DNA of 13,863 nucleotides from Pyrobaculum sp. (GTDB taxonomy: Archaea > Thermoproteota > Thermoprotei > Thermoproteales > Thermoproteaceae). The first letter of the stretch is position 1. Each line of letters begins with the position of its first letter. Positions 6,699-13,212 of this stretch are shown here, one piece after another. The notes below the pieces were generated by a model, which did no database searches, was not told the DNA's origin, and saw nothing but the letters and a program-made list of their open reading frames with translations. Both the position numbers and the translations under genes were made by a program. The DNA lies in assembly GCA_022759345.1 (NCBI GenBank), contig JAEMPK010000120.1:1-13863 (forward strand), given 5' to 3'.

Positions 6699-7915
6699 CT
6701 ATAAAATGTTACCTTTACGGCGGCGGAGAGCTGTAAGGGAATGTAGACTCCACATTTCGATAAAGCCTCTCGCCTCCTCGTCTGTGGGATACCACCCTGC
6801 GCTGTAGTCGGCGAGCTCCTTGCTGTAGCCCCCGAAGGGCGACTCGCGGCCCACCACCCAGAGGCCGCCGCGGTACAGCTTCACCTTGACCTCCCCCGTG
6901 ACCCACTTCTCCATCTCCTCGGCGGCCTTCTCCAAGGCGGCTCTCAAAGGCTCTACCCAAAGCCCTTGGTACACCAAGTCTGCCCACTGCGGGTCGAGGA
7001 CGTAGTGTTTAAACCTAAGCTCCCTCGGCGTCAAGACCAGCTTCTCTAAGTCTCTGTGGGCGTGGAAAAGCACAACGGCGGCGGGCGCCTCGTACACCTC
7101 CCGGCTCTTAAACCCGACGAGTCTGTTCTCCACATGGTCTATCCGCCCTACGCCGTTTGCGCCGCCGATGTGGTTAAGCGTTGATATAAGCGATACTAGG
7201 TCCATCTTTTCGCCGTTGATAGACACAGGCAGACCCCTCTCGAAGCCGATGATGAGGTACGTTGGCTCAGCAGGCGCCTTCTCCGGCGACACGGTCCACT
7301 TAAAAGCCTCCTCAGGTGGCTCGGCCATGGGGTCGTCCAGAGGGCCGCCTTCGATGGACCTAGACCAGAGGTTGTCGTCGATGCTGAACTTCTTATGCTC
7401 TTCGCCGACAGGCAGGCCGTGGCGCCGGGCGTACTCTATCTCTTCGCTCCGCGTCATACCCCAGATCCTCGCCGGGGCGATGAGCTTCAAGTCGGGCGCC
7501 AGCGCCTTCACCGTCACGTCAAACCTCACCTGGTCGTTGCCTTTGCTGGTGGAGCCGTGTGCCACAGCGTCTGCGCCGACCCGCCGCGCCACCTCCACCA
7601 CCTTCTCCGCAATAAGAGGCCGGGCTAAGGCGGTGCCAAGCGGATACACACCTTCATACATCCCGTTCATTAAGACGGCGCGTGATATATATACCTCGGC
7701 GAACTCCCGCTTGGCATCTACATAGAAGTGTTGCACGGCGCCGGCCTTGTACGCCCTCTCCTCGATCTTAGAGAAGTCATCCTCCTGGCCGACATCCACC
7801 GTGACTGTGTAGACCTCAGCCCCGAACTTCTCAGAAAGCCACTTAATCGCGACAGTGGTGTCTAAACCGCCGGAGTATGCGAGGACTATCTTGCTCGCCC
7901 CGATTTACTCGCCAT
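6699..7915 (-). CDS. argG: Argininosuccinate synthase (start requires a -1 shift or a non-standard codon)
   Basis: It joins citrulline and aspartate using ATP. Recognisable parts are the N-type ATP pyrophosphatase P-loop YSGGLDT (encoded near 7877-7859), DVGQEDDF, and GSTSKGNDQVRF. The P-loop frame is continuous with the rest of the enzyme but contains no ATG, GTG or TTG between the in-frame lysW stop TAA (7905-7907) and the motif; the first GTG (7799) would delete the P-loop. An ATG at 7915, overlapping the end of lysW, opens a 9-codon leader ORF that enters the argG frame if the ribosome slips -1 on GGGG at 7898-7901. This gives about 405 aa, normal for ArgG. Alternatives are initiation at ATA 7889 (396 aa) or a missing base in the sequence. 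It follows lysW in the same operon. Confidence 0.9.
7886..7915 (-). promoter_or_regulatory. argG leader ORF with NNG-GGG slip site followed by an Arg codon
   Basis: The leader reads M-A-S-K-S-G-R-A-R and stops at TAG (7886-7888). The slip tract is TCG GGG (7903-7898), and the next zero-frame codon is CGA (Arg), with a second Arg codon (AGA) just before the stop. A -1 slip re-reads one G, replaces CGA by GCG and continues into the ArgG P-loop. The arrangement would let shortage of arginyl-tRNA favour ArgG synthesis. The frames and codons are seen directly; the regulation is inferred. Confidence 0.5.
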
Positions 7916-8090
7916 AGTCCTCCACGTCTCCCTTGAACTCCTCAAGGACGACCGACCCGCCCTTAATCCTCACTATATACCTGGCGCCGCAGGTGGGGCA
8001 ACTGGCTATTTCGCCGTCTATCACATCCTCCGGAAGCTCAAACTCTGTGCCGCACACCTTACATTGTACTACCAGTTTTTGACTTGCCAT
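7905..8090 (-). CDS. lysW: LysW-type amino-group carrier protein
   Basis: LysW is the small acidic carrier whose C-terminal glutamate is conjugated to the amino group of aminoadipate (lysine route) or glutamate (arginine route), so intermediates stay protein-bound. From the ATG at 8090 it has 61 residues: zinc-ribbon pairs CKVC (10-13) and CPTC (31-34), an acidic body, and a C-terminus EDYGE, a variant of the usual EDWGE with the essential terminal Glu kept. An ATG two codons upstream (8096) is possible, but the TATA box at 8111-8118 lies 21 nt from 8090, matching the other leaderless starts here. Its TAA overlaps the argG leader ORF, so the two are coupled. Confidence 0.93.
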   Translation of the reverse strand: MASQKLVVQCKVCGTEFELPEDVIDGEIASCPTCGARYIVRIKGGSVVLEEFKGDVEDYGE

Positions 8091-8110
8091 AAGCATAAAA
8101 ACTTACCTGG

Positions 8111-8118
8111 TATAAAAA
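8111..8118 (-). promoter_or_regulatory. TATA box of lysW-argG
   Basis: AATTTTTATA on the minus strand, with the core at 8111-8118, 21 nt from the preferred lysW ATG (8090). It lies in the ~63-nt gap after lysZ, so lysW-argG can be transcribed apart from lysX-Y-Z. The minus-strand T-run here could also act as a terminator for lysZ transcripts. Confidence 0.6.
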
Positions 8119-8121
8119 TTT

Positions 8122-8176
8122 TTTCTCACTACAACTTCTTTATAAACATTTACAACTATCTATATATTTCTCACTA
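8122..8176 (-). repeat. Two copies of TAGTGAGAAA upstream of lysW
   Basis: The 10-mer TAGTGAGAAA (minus strand) occurs at 8122-8131, next to the TATA/BRE region, and again at 8167-8176, overlapping the end of lysZ. The 45-bp spacing is about four helical turns. It may be a regulator-binding site (for example an Lrp-type protein), or chance in AT-rich DNA. Confidence 0.35.
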
Positions 8177-8945
8177 TATGAGTTCCAGCTCCGCCGAGGG
8201 CCGCATCTATAGGCGAGTCCACGAGGCCGCTGGAGATCACCACCTCAATGCCCAGCTTCGCCGCCTCCGCCGCCATGAGCAGCTTCCTCTTCATCCCGCC
8301 CCGGACCTCTTCGCTCTTCGTAAGCGCCTCCGCCTCCTCTGGCGTTAGCCGCGGCACCACCTTGCCCCCGACGATGAGGCCCTCTACGTCGCTTAGGAGG
8401 ATAAGCTTTTCCGCCCTCAGCTCCCGGGCCACATCGAAGGCGAGCTGGTCGCCGTCTACGTTGAGAAGCTCGCCCCGCTCAGAAACCGCTATGGGCGAGA
8501 GAACCTTAAGCGGAGGAGGCCTCAGCTTCTCCACGGCGACTGAGGTTATCCTTCCCACGTACCCGCCGTCTACAACCCTCTGCCTACCCCTCTCGTCGAC
8601 TATCAACACCTTCTCTTTACGTTTCGCCTTCACCACGCCCATGTCGGCGCCTGTGAGCCCCAGCGCCTCTACGCCGAGGGCGTGGAGCGACGAGACGATC
8701 TGCTTGTTTATCCAAGACATGGCCATGACGAACACCTTAAGCGTCTCCCAGTCCGTGTAGCGGCTCACCAAGCCGCCGGGGTGGGTGAGGAACTTCGGCT
8801 CGATGCCCATCTTCTTCAACAGCTCGTTCACAAGACAGCCGCCGCCGTGCACCACCACAGCCCTATCTGCATACTTGGGCAGGTTCTGCACAACCTTGCT
8901 GAGGTCTTTACACGCCACGGATCCGCCTATCTTTACCACTATCAT
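8160..8945 (-). CDS. lysZ: [LysW]-aminoadipate / [LysW]-glutamate kinase
   Basis: This amino-acid kinase phosphorylates the side-chain carboxylate of LysW-bound aminoadipate, and in crenarchaeal relatives also LysW-bound glutamate. In 261 aa it shows KIGGS (5-9), HGGG (33-36), SRYTDWET (61-68, typical of the LysW-dependent group), NVDGD (162-166), SDVEG (185-189) and GGMKRK (216-221). The ATG at 8945 overlaps the lysY stop (ATGA). It is the third gene of the lysX-like-lysY-lysZ unit and ends just before the lysW promoter. Bifunctionality is inferred from the family and from the adjacent argG and argH. Confidence 0.92.
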   Translation of the reverse strand: MIVVKIGGSVACKDLSKVVQNLPKYADRAVVVHGGGCLVNELLKKMGIEPKFLTHPGGLVSRYTDWETLKVFVMAMSWINKQIVSSLHALGVEALGLTGADMGVVKAKRKEKVLIVDERGRQRVVDGGYVGRITSVAVEKLRPPPLKVLSPIAVSERGELLNVDGDQLAFDVARELRAEKLILLSDVEGLIVGGKVVPRLTPEEAEALTKSEEVRGGMKRKLLMAAEAAKLGIEVVISSGLVDSPIDAALGGAGTHIVRNI

Positions 8946-10000
8946 ACAGGCGCCAGCGGTATCTGCCTAAGCCCCTCGTCCTCCGGGAAACCCATGGCCA
9001 CGTTGAAGGCCTGCACCGCCTGGCCAGAGGCGCCCCGCACCAAGTTGTCTATGGCGGAGAAGGTCACCACCCTGTTCAGCCGGGGGTCCAGCTCAAAGCC
9101 GACGTCCACCAGGTTGGAGCCGAGGATGTACTTCACGTTGGGGTACCTGGCCAACCCCAGCCTGTCGCGGATGATGCGGATGAACTTAGAGTCGCCGTAG
9201 AGCGCCCGGAAGTACTTCCACATGTCGGCCTCCGCAGGCAACTTCTCCACGTAGACGTGGCCTGTGGCGAAGATACCCCTAACCAAATCCACGGCGTGGG
9301 GCGTAAATGCCACCTTGATCTGCCGGTCCGCCAGTCTGCTGAGCTCCTGCTCGATCTCCGGTATGTGGCGGTGGTGCACAGGCTCGTACGGCCTCACCAC
9401 ATACGTCCTAAGGCTGTGGAGGTCTGCGACCGAGCCCTCCGCCCCGGCGCCGCTGGAGCCGATCTTGGCGTCCACCACAGGCGGCACGTCGCGGATCAGG
9501 CCGAACTTGGCCAGAGGCGCCAGCATGAGGATTGAGGCGGTGGCCATGCAGCCCGGCACCGCCACAAGTCTAGCCCCCACGAGCTCCTCCCGGTGGAGCT
9601 CCGGCTGGCCGTAGACCGCCTTTTGCAACAGGTCCGGGTATGGGTGCGGCTGGGGCCACCTGTACCACTCCACGTAGGCGTTCGGGTCCTTGAGCCGGAA
9701 GTCGGCGCTTAGGTCGAAGACGGCCACTCCCGACTCGTAGAGCTTAGGTACCCACTTCACAGACTCGCCGTGGGGCAACGCCAGGAACACCACGTCGGCC
9801 TTCAACGCCGCGTCTATAGAAGGCTCCACGAACTTGAGCTGGGTGAAGCCCCGGAGGTTTGGATGGACTCTGTAGACGTACTCCCCCTTGAACTTCCTCG
9901 AAGTGGCGCAGACCACCTCGACGCCGCTGTGTTGCAACAACAGCCGCAACAGCTCGCCGCCGGTGAAGCCCGAGGCCCCGACTACGCAGACCCGCTTCAT
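8942..10000 (-). CDS. lysY: [LysW]-aminoadipate/glutamate 6(5)-phosphate reductase
   Basis: This is an NADPH-dependent reductase of the ArgC/LysY family that reduces the LysW-bound acyl phosphate to the semialdehyde. In 352 aa it has the nucleotide-binding GASGFTGGELLRLL (8-21), the catalytic cysteine in VPGCMATA (Cys151), GSSGAG (181-186) and the histidine-rich VHHRHIPEIEQEL (208-220), whose histidine assists catalysis in ArgC. The start overlaps the stop of the LysX-like gene by 4 nt and the end overlaps lysZ by 4 nt, so X, Y and Z are translationally coupled. Confidence 0.93.
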   Translation of the reverse strand: MKRVCVVGASGFTGGELLRLLLQHSGVEVVCATSRKFKGEYVYRVHPNLRGFTQLKFVEPSIDAALKADVVFLALPHGESVKWVPKLYESGVAVFDLSADFRLKDPNAYVEWYRWPQPHPYPDLLQKAVYGQPELHREELVGARLVAVPGCMATASILMLAPLAKFGLIRDVPPVVDAKIGSSGAGAEGSVADLHSLRTYVVRPYEPVHHRHIPEIEQELSRLADRQIKVAFTPHAVDLVRGIFATGHVYVEKLPAEADMWKYFRALYGDSKFIRIIRDRLGLARYPNVKYILGSNLVDVGFELDPRLNRVVTFSAIDNLVRGASGQAVQAFNVAMGFPEDEGLRQIPLAPV

Positions 10001-10670
10001 ACCAGCTCAGCCACCGCCGCCGCCTCCTCGCGCGTCTCCACGGGAGGCACGGGGTCCACGTCGATTACGTATAGCCTCCCCCCGTAGTCGCCGAAGGTCA
10101 CCCTGGCGTAGAGAAGCCCCAGCTCCTTAAGCACCTCCGCCGCAAGCCCCTCTGCGTTTTTCACCGTGGCGAACACCGTCACGAGGCGGTGCGGCCTCGG
10201 CACCACCACAGACACCTTGGCCAGCGGGTTCCGCATATACATCCTGTGCTCCACCACGCTCTTAGCCCCCTCCACGCTGGTGACAACTCCGTCTAAGCCG
10301 AGCCGCCACGCCGTCATCAGAAGCCAAGGCCTCTCCACCTCCACCTTCTCCACCGAGAAGTCCGAAGACACCACAGCAAACGGCGGGCCGAACTTAGGAA
10401 GCCACGTCAGCCTGTTAAGCGCAGAGAGAACAGCGCCGTAGGGATTTATGCTACGCGCCGACATCGCGCCGTATACAACAGACGCGTAGGGATTCCCCAC
10501 CCTAAGAAGAACCGTGCCGTACAGCCCATGGATAGGTGTCTCGGAGACATTTAAGACGACTGGCTTAAAACCTCTAGAAGTCAGCGCCTCAGCTATATAT
10601 TTCTCAGAAACAGTGGGGCGATCTGTGACGATGTAAATCGCCCCACTTTCCCCTCTGGCCCCACATCCAT
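9997..10670 (-). CDS. LysX-like ATP-grasp homologue, divergent and short; start requires a -1 shift
   Basis: By operon position (directly before lysY) and weak similarity this is a LysX/ArgX homologue, the ligase that attaches aminoadipate or glutamate to LysW. An N-terminal segment (AIYIVTDRPT, then LLRVGNPYAS, then INPYGAVLSALN) follows the LysX pattern, and a late RLYVIDVDPVPP resembles the ELxVxEVNxxP metal-binding region. Key residues look lost: the conserved Gly/Cys-Asp-Lys after the INP motif reads ALNRL, the lysine-containing central motif is replaced, and the NxxRGG region is absent. At about 224 aa it is some 55 residues short. It may be a pseudoenzyme, a subunit or a decaying copy. 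The main frame has no ATG, GTG or TTG before GTG 10500; an ATG at 10670, 20 nt after a TATA box, reaches it by a -1 slip on one of three GGGG tracts. Confidence 0.65.
10593..10670 (-). promoter_or_regulatory. lysX-Y-Z leader ORF with three NNG-GGG slip sites followed by Pro, Lys and Arg codons
   Basis: From ATG 10670 the zero frame runs 25 codons to TAG (10593-10595). It contains three G4 tracts, all phased NNG GGG: at 10659-10662 (next codon CCA, Pro), 10650-10653 (next AAA, Lys) and 10641-10644 (next CGA, Arg). A -1 slip at any of them enters the open LysX-like frame. Lys and Arg are the two end products of the LysW pathway, so the leader could sense both. Sites and phases are seen directly; sensing is inferred. 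Confidence 0.5.
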
Positions 10671-10677
10671 ACCCCCC
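10641..10677 (-). other. Potential G-quadruplex at the 5' end of the lysX-Y-Z mRNA
   Basis: The minus strand has G-tracts of 6, 4, 4 and 4 separated by loops of 9, 5 and 5 nt (10672-10677, 10659-10662, 10650-10653, 10641-10644). This can fold as a quadruplex in DNA; in a leaderless mRNA the first tract would lie upstream of the transcript start, leaving three tracts. Confidence 0.4.
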
Positions 10678-10689
10678 ACCTCAGGTCAC

Positions 10690-10697
10690 TATATAAA
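10690..10697 (-). promoter_or_regulatory. TATA box of the lysX-like-lysY-lysZ operon
   Basis: TTTATATA at 10690-10697 on the minus strand. Its edge is 20 nt from the ATG at 10670, which supports that ATG as the true leaderless start although it is out of frame with the main ORF. Confidence 0.65.
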
Positions 10698-11051
10698 TCT
10701 TTCTCTTTAATACAAAGACGTAATAGGGGCCCCAGAAGCACACGGAGACTACAAGGGGCGGTGAGCCGAACTTGAGGACGTCCACTATGAGGTGGAGGGG
10801 TGGACGGTTATTCTCTTAACTATATAGATTTTCTGATTAGGCGATCGCTCTACCTAAGCCACGGAGTGACAGACACCGAGGCGGAGAGATGCGGCGTCGA
10901 GGGATGTGAAAATCTTAGTTAACGAGTGGCGCTTATCGACGTGCGTTCGATGTAGTTATCTCTTTGGCGAGGTAGAAGAGGTGGACGAACTTCAAGCGTT
11001 GCACGTCAAGTTTTTGTTGCTTATTACAAAAATCTCTCAAAACCAGAAAGG
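10698..11051. other. Sparse intergenic region between divergent lys/arg and thr operons
   Basis: About 350 nt without a convincing gene. It contains a GCGATCGC palindrome at 10841-10848 inside a weak stem (TTAGG at 10837-10841 with CCTAA at 10853-10857), a TATA-like CTATATAG near 10820, and one possible 50-codon ORF (10906-11058). I see no tRNA, no CRISPR repeat and no clear C/D-box RNA motif pair. It may hold the remains of a decayed gene or an unrecognised small RNA. Confidence 0.4.
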
Positions 11052-11058
11052 TTATTAA
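10906..11058 (+). CDS. Possible 50-aa small protein or gene remnant
   Basis: A GTG at 10906 opens 50 codons ending in TAA at 11056-11058, within the thrC promoter. The peptide begins MKILVNEWRL, has a CVRC pair near 13-16, an acidic GEVEEVDELQ stretch and a hydrophobic FLLLI. The composition resembles protein, but there is no ribosome-binding site or well-placed TATA box, and no family is recognised. It may be the 3' remnant of a lost gene. Confidence 0.25.
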   Translation: MKILVNEWRLSTCVRCSYLFGEVEEVDELQALHVKFLLLITKISQNQKGY

Positions 11059-11059
11059 A
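11052..11059 (+). promoter_or_regulatory. TATA box of the thrC-lysC-asd operon
   Basis: TTATTAAA at 11052-11059 lies 20 nt before the ATG at 11079. The spacing equals that of the other promoters here and identifies 11079 as the likely leaderless start. Confidence 0.6.
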
Positions 11060-11078
11060 CGGAGCTTTTTTCACTGCC

Positions 11079-11117
11079 ATGAAGGGGATTTCGGGGACAG
11101 TTATCTTAGGTGTATAA
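11079..11117 (+). promoter_or_regulatory. thrC leader ORF with NNG-GGG slip site followed by a Thr codon
   Basis: From ATG 11079 the zero frame reads M-K-G-I-S-G-T-V-I-L-G-V and stops at TAA (11115-11117). At TCG GGG (11091-11096) the next codon is ACA (Thr). Slipping back one base gives GAC in place of ACA and continues into the zinc ribbon of threonine synthase. The frames are seen directly. That threonyl-tRNA shortage promotes the slip is inferred. Confidence 0.5.
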
Positions 11118-12223
11118 ACTGCGGCTCGGCGTATCCCGCAGACTATAGACTATTCCGATGTCCACGGTGCGGGGGGCTTCTTGAAGTGGTCGTGAGGGAG
11201 AAGTACTGGAACCCGAGGGGGAGGGGCGTGTGGCGCTACGCCTCAATGCTCCCCCTGAGAAGCGGCGTCTCGATGGGAGAGGGCTGGACTCCCCTCGTCA
11301 AATCTAACCTAGACGGCGGCTTATATATAAAATTCGAAGGCGCCAACCCCACCGGCAGCTTCAAAGACAGAGGGATGGCGCTCGGCGTCACTGTGGCCAA
11401 GGAAAGCGGCGCCTCTAAAGTGGTGGTGGCCTCCACCGGCAACACCGCCGCCTCAGCCGCCGCCTACGCCGCCAGGTCCGGGCTTAAGTGTTATGTTGTT
11501 CTGCCGAGGGGGAACGTGGCGAGGGGGAAGCTGATGCAGGCGGCGCTCCACGGCGCGGAGCTGGTCATGGTAAACGGCCTCTTCGACAAGGCGCTTGAGT
11601 ACGTGTTGAACTACGGCACGAAGTACGCCTACCCGCTCAACAGCTTCAACCCCTGGCGTCTCGAGGGGCAGAAGACCCTCGCCTTTGAGGTGTACGAAGA
11701 GCTGGAGTGCCCCGACTACGTGGTGGTGCCGGTGGGCAACGCCGGCAACATATCGGCCATCTGGAAGGGCTTCAAAGAGCTGGCCGAGCTGGGGCTCTGC
11801 AGAAAACTCCCCAAGATGGTGGGGGTGCAGGCGGAGGGCGCCGCCCCCCTGGCCAGGGCGTGGGAGAAGGGGAGGTCTGAGCCTTTGTTTGTAGACGAGC
11901 CGGAGACCGTGGCAACCGCCATAAAGATAGGAAAACCTATAAATTGGCCAAAGGCCTTCGCCGCCGTGAGGGAGTCCGGCGGCTTCTTCGTGACGGTGTC
12001 CGACGCCGAGATCCTAAAGGCGCAGAGGCTTTTGGCGTCGAGAGACGGCATCGGGGCCGAGCCGGCGGGCGCGGCGTCTGTGGCCGGGGCGCTTAAGCTC
12101 AGGCTAAGCGGCACCGTCGTCGCCGTGGTGACGGGCCACGCCCTTAAGGACCCCGACGTGGTGGAGATAAACGCCAGAGAGGTTAAAAACGCCGATGAAC
12201 TTGTGGCGTTGCTGGAGCAATGA
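11079..12223 (+). CDS. thrC: Threonine synthase with N-terminal zinc ribbon (start requires a -1 shift)
   Basis: This PLP enzyme converts O-phosphohomoserine to threonine. The PLP lysine lies in PTGSFKDRG, and ASTGNTAAS, VGNAGN and the late VVAVVTGHALKD complete the fold-type II pattern. Upstream of the first in-frame GTG (11186) the same frame encodes a classical archaeal ThrC zinc ribbon (YLRCINCG, then FRCPRCGG), so the real protein must start earlier, yet the frame has no ATG, GTG or TTG back to a stop at 10973. The ATG at 11079 reaches it by one -1 slip on GGGG (11093-11096), giving 381 aa with Zn cysteines 12, 15, 28 and 31 and PLP lysine 96. The stop overlaps the lysC ATG (ATGA). Confidence 0.92.
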
Positions 12224-13212
12224 AGCCTGTGGTCAAGATAGGCGGCTCCCTCCTCAGGTCAGCCAGCGACTTCATAAAGGCGGCCGAGTTCATCTTGTCG
12301 TTTAAAGAGCCGCCGGTGGTGGTGGTCTCGGCGATAAAAGGCGTCACAGACATGTTGCTGGAGCTTGAGAAGACCAGGAGCTACCTCATGTACGAGGAGA
12401 TTCTGCATCGACACCTCGCCGTGGCGCGGCCGCTGGGCGTCGAGGAGGCTGTGACGCCCCTTTTGAAGGAGCTTGAGGAATCTCTCAGGTTGCCCCGGGC
12501 CGAGTGGACCGCCGACCACTTCGCCTCCTTCGGCGAGAGGCTCTCCGCCGCGATCCTCTACGCAGTTCTGCGGCGCGCAGGGGCGAAGGCCAGCCTCTAC
12601 GTGGCGCCCATACGGACAGACAGCAAATTCGGCAACGCCGAGCCGCAGAGGCTGGAGGCGAAAGACGAAATAGCCGAGCCCGGCGTCGTGGCTGTGGTCA
12701 CGGGCTTCATCGGGAGAGATGGAGAAGGCCGCTTCACCACGGTGGGGAGAGGCGGAAGCGACTACACCGCCACCTACATCGGGAAAGAGATAGGCGCCAG
12801 GAAGGTGTCGTTAATTACCGACGCCCCTGGCGTAATGACGACAGACCCCCGTGAGGTGGAGGACGCCGCCGTGCTCCCTTTCCTCTCCATACAAGAGGCC
12901 GTGGAGGCGGCCAAGGTAGGCGCGAAGAACTTCCACCCACGGACCTTCCTCCCGGTGGTAGAGGGGGACATGGCTGTGGAGGTTAGGAACTACCACAGCA
13001 GGGGCACTTTAATCGCCAACATCTACCCGCCGCCTCCATACAAGATAGTGACGAAATGCGGCCAAGGCAGTTGCGTAGTGGGGCTCGCCGCCTCCGACTT
13101 GACGAAGCTGGGCGGGACCCCCCTCGGCAGATACAGCGTGCGGCTGAACATTCCGCCCCGGCAGGCCCACGAATTCTTAGTCAAGCCGTATATCAAGTAT
13201 ATATACTGGTAG
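12220..13212 (+). CDS. lysC: Aspartate kinase, short form with reduced regulatory region
   Basis: It phosphorylates aspartate, the first step toward threonine and methionine; lysine here is probably made from aminoadipate instead. In 330 aa the catalytic domain is complete: VVKIGGS (4-10), SFGERLSA (103-110), TGFIGR (161-166), TTVGRGGSDYTA (173-184) and TDAPGVMTTDPREV (200-213). Only about 60 residues follow the kinase fold where most aspartate kinases (about 450 aa) carry two ACT domains, so the usual lysine/threonine-binding dimer of ACT domains appears absent or vestigial. The ATG overlaps the thrC stop. A Shine-Dalgarno for asd lies at its end. Confidence 0.9.
   Translation: MKPVVKIGGSLLRSASDFIKAAEFILSFKEPPVVVVSAIKGVTDMLLELEKTRSYLMYEEILHRHLAVARPLGVEEAVTPLLKELEESLRLPRAEWTADHFASFGERLSAAILYAVLRRAGAKASLYVAPIRTDSKFGNAEPQRLEAKDEIAEPGVVAVVTGFIGRDGEGRFTTVGRGGSDYTATYIGKEIGARKVSLITDAPGVMTTDPREVEDAAVLPFLSIQEAVEAAKVGAKNFHPRTFLPVVEGDMAVEVRNYHSRGTLIANIYPPPPYKIVTKCGQGSCVVGLAASDLTKLGGTPLGRYSVRLNIPPRQAHEFLVKPYIKYIYW

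Noticed and set aside
7168..7725. 185-codon plus-strand ORF opposite argG
   Set aside because: Ser/Pro/Thr-rich antisense translation of a conserved enzyme gene, without a promoter.
6699..7799. argG starting at GTG 7799 (366 aa)
   Set aside because: It would delete the ATP-binding YSGGLDT loop, which is encoded intact in the same frame just upstream.
9997..10500. LysX-like gene starting at GTG 10500 (167 aa)
   Set aside because: About 50 upstream codons in frame match the LysX N-terminal pattern and run back to the promoter.
7898..11096. Systematic homopolymer collapse as the sole cause of the three frame breaks
   Set aside because: Longer runs in coding DNA (six G at 1205-1210 and six G at 11171-11176) keep frame, and all breaks fall within the first codons of biosynthetic genes. 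It is not excluded, and read data should decide.
11186..12223. thrC starting at GTG 11186 (345 aa)
   Set aside because: The same frame encodes a conserved zinc ribbon upstream, so the protein starts earlier.
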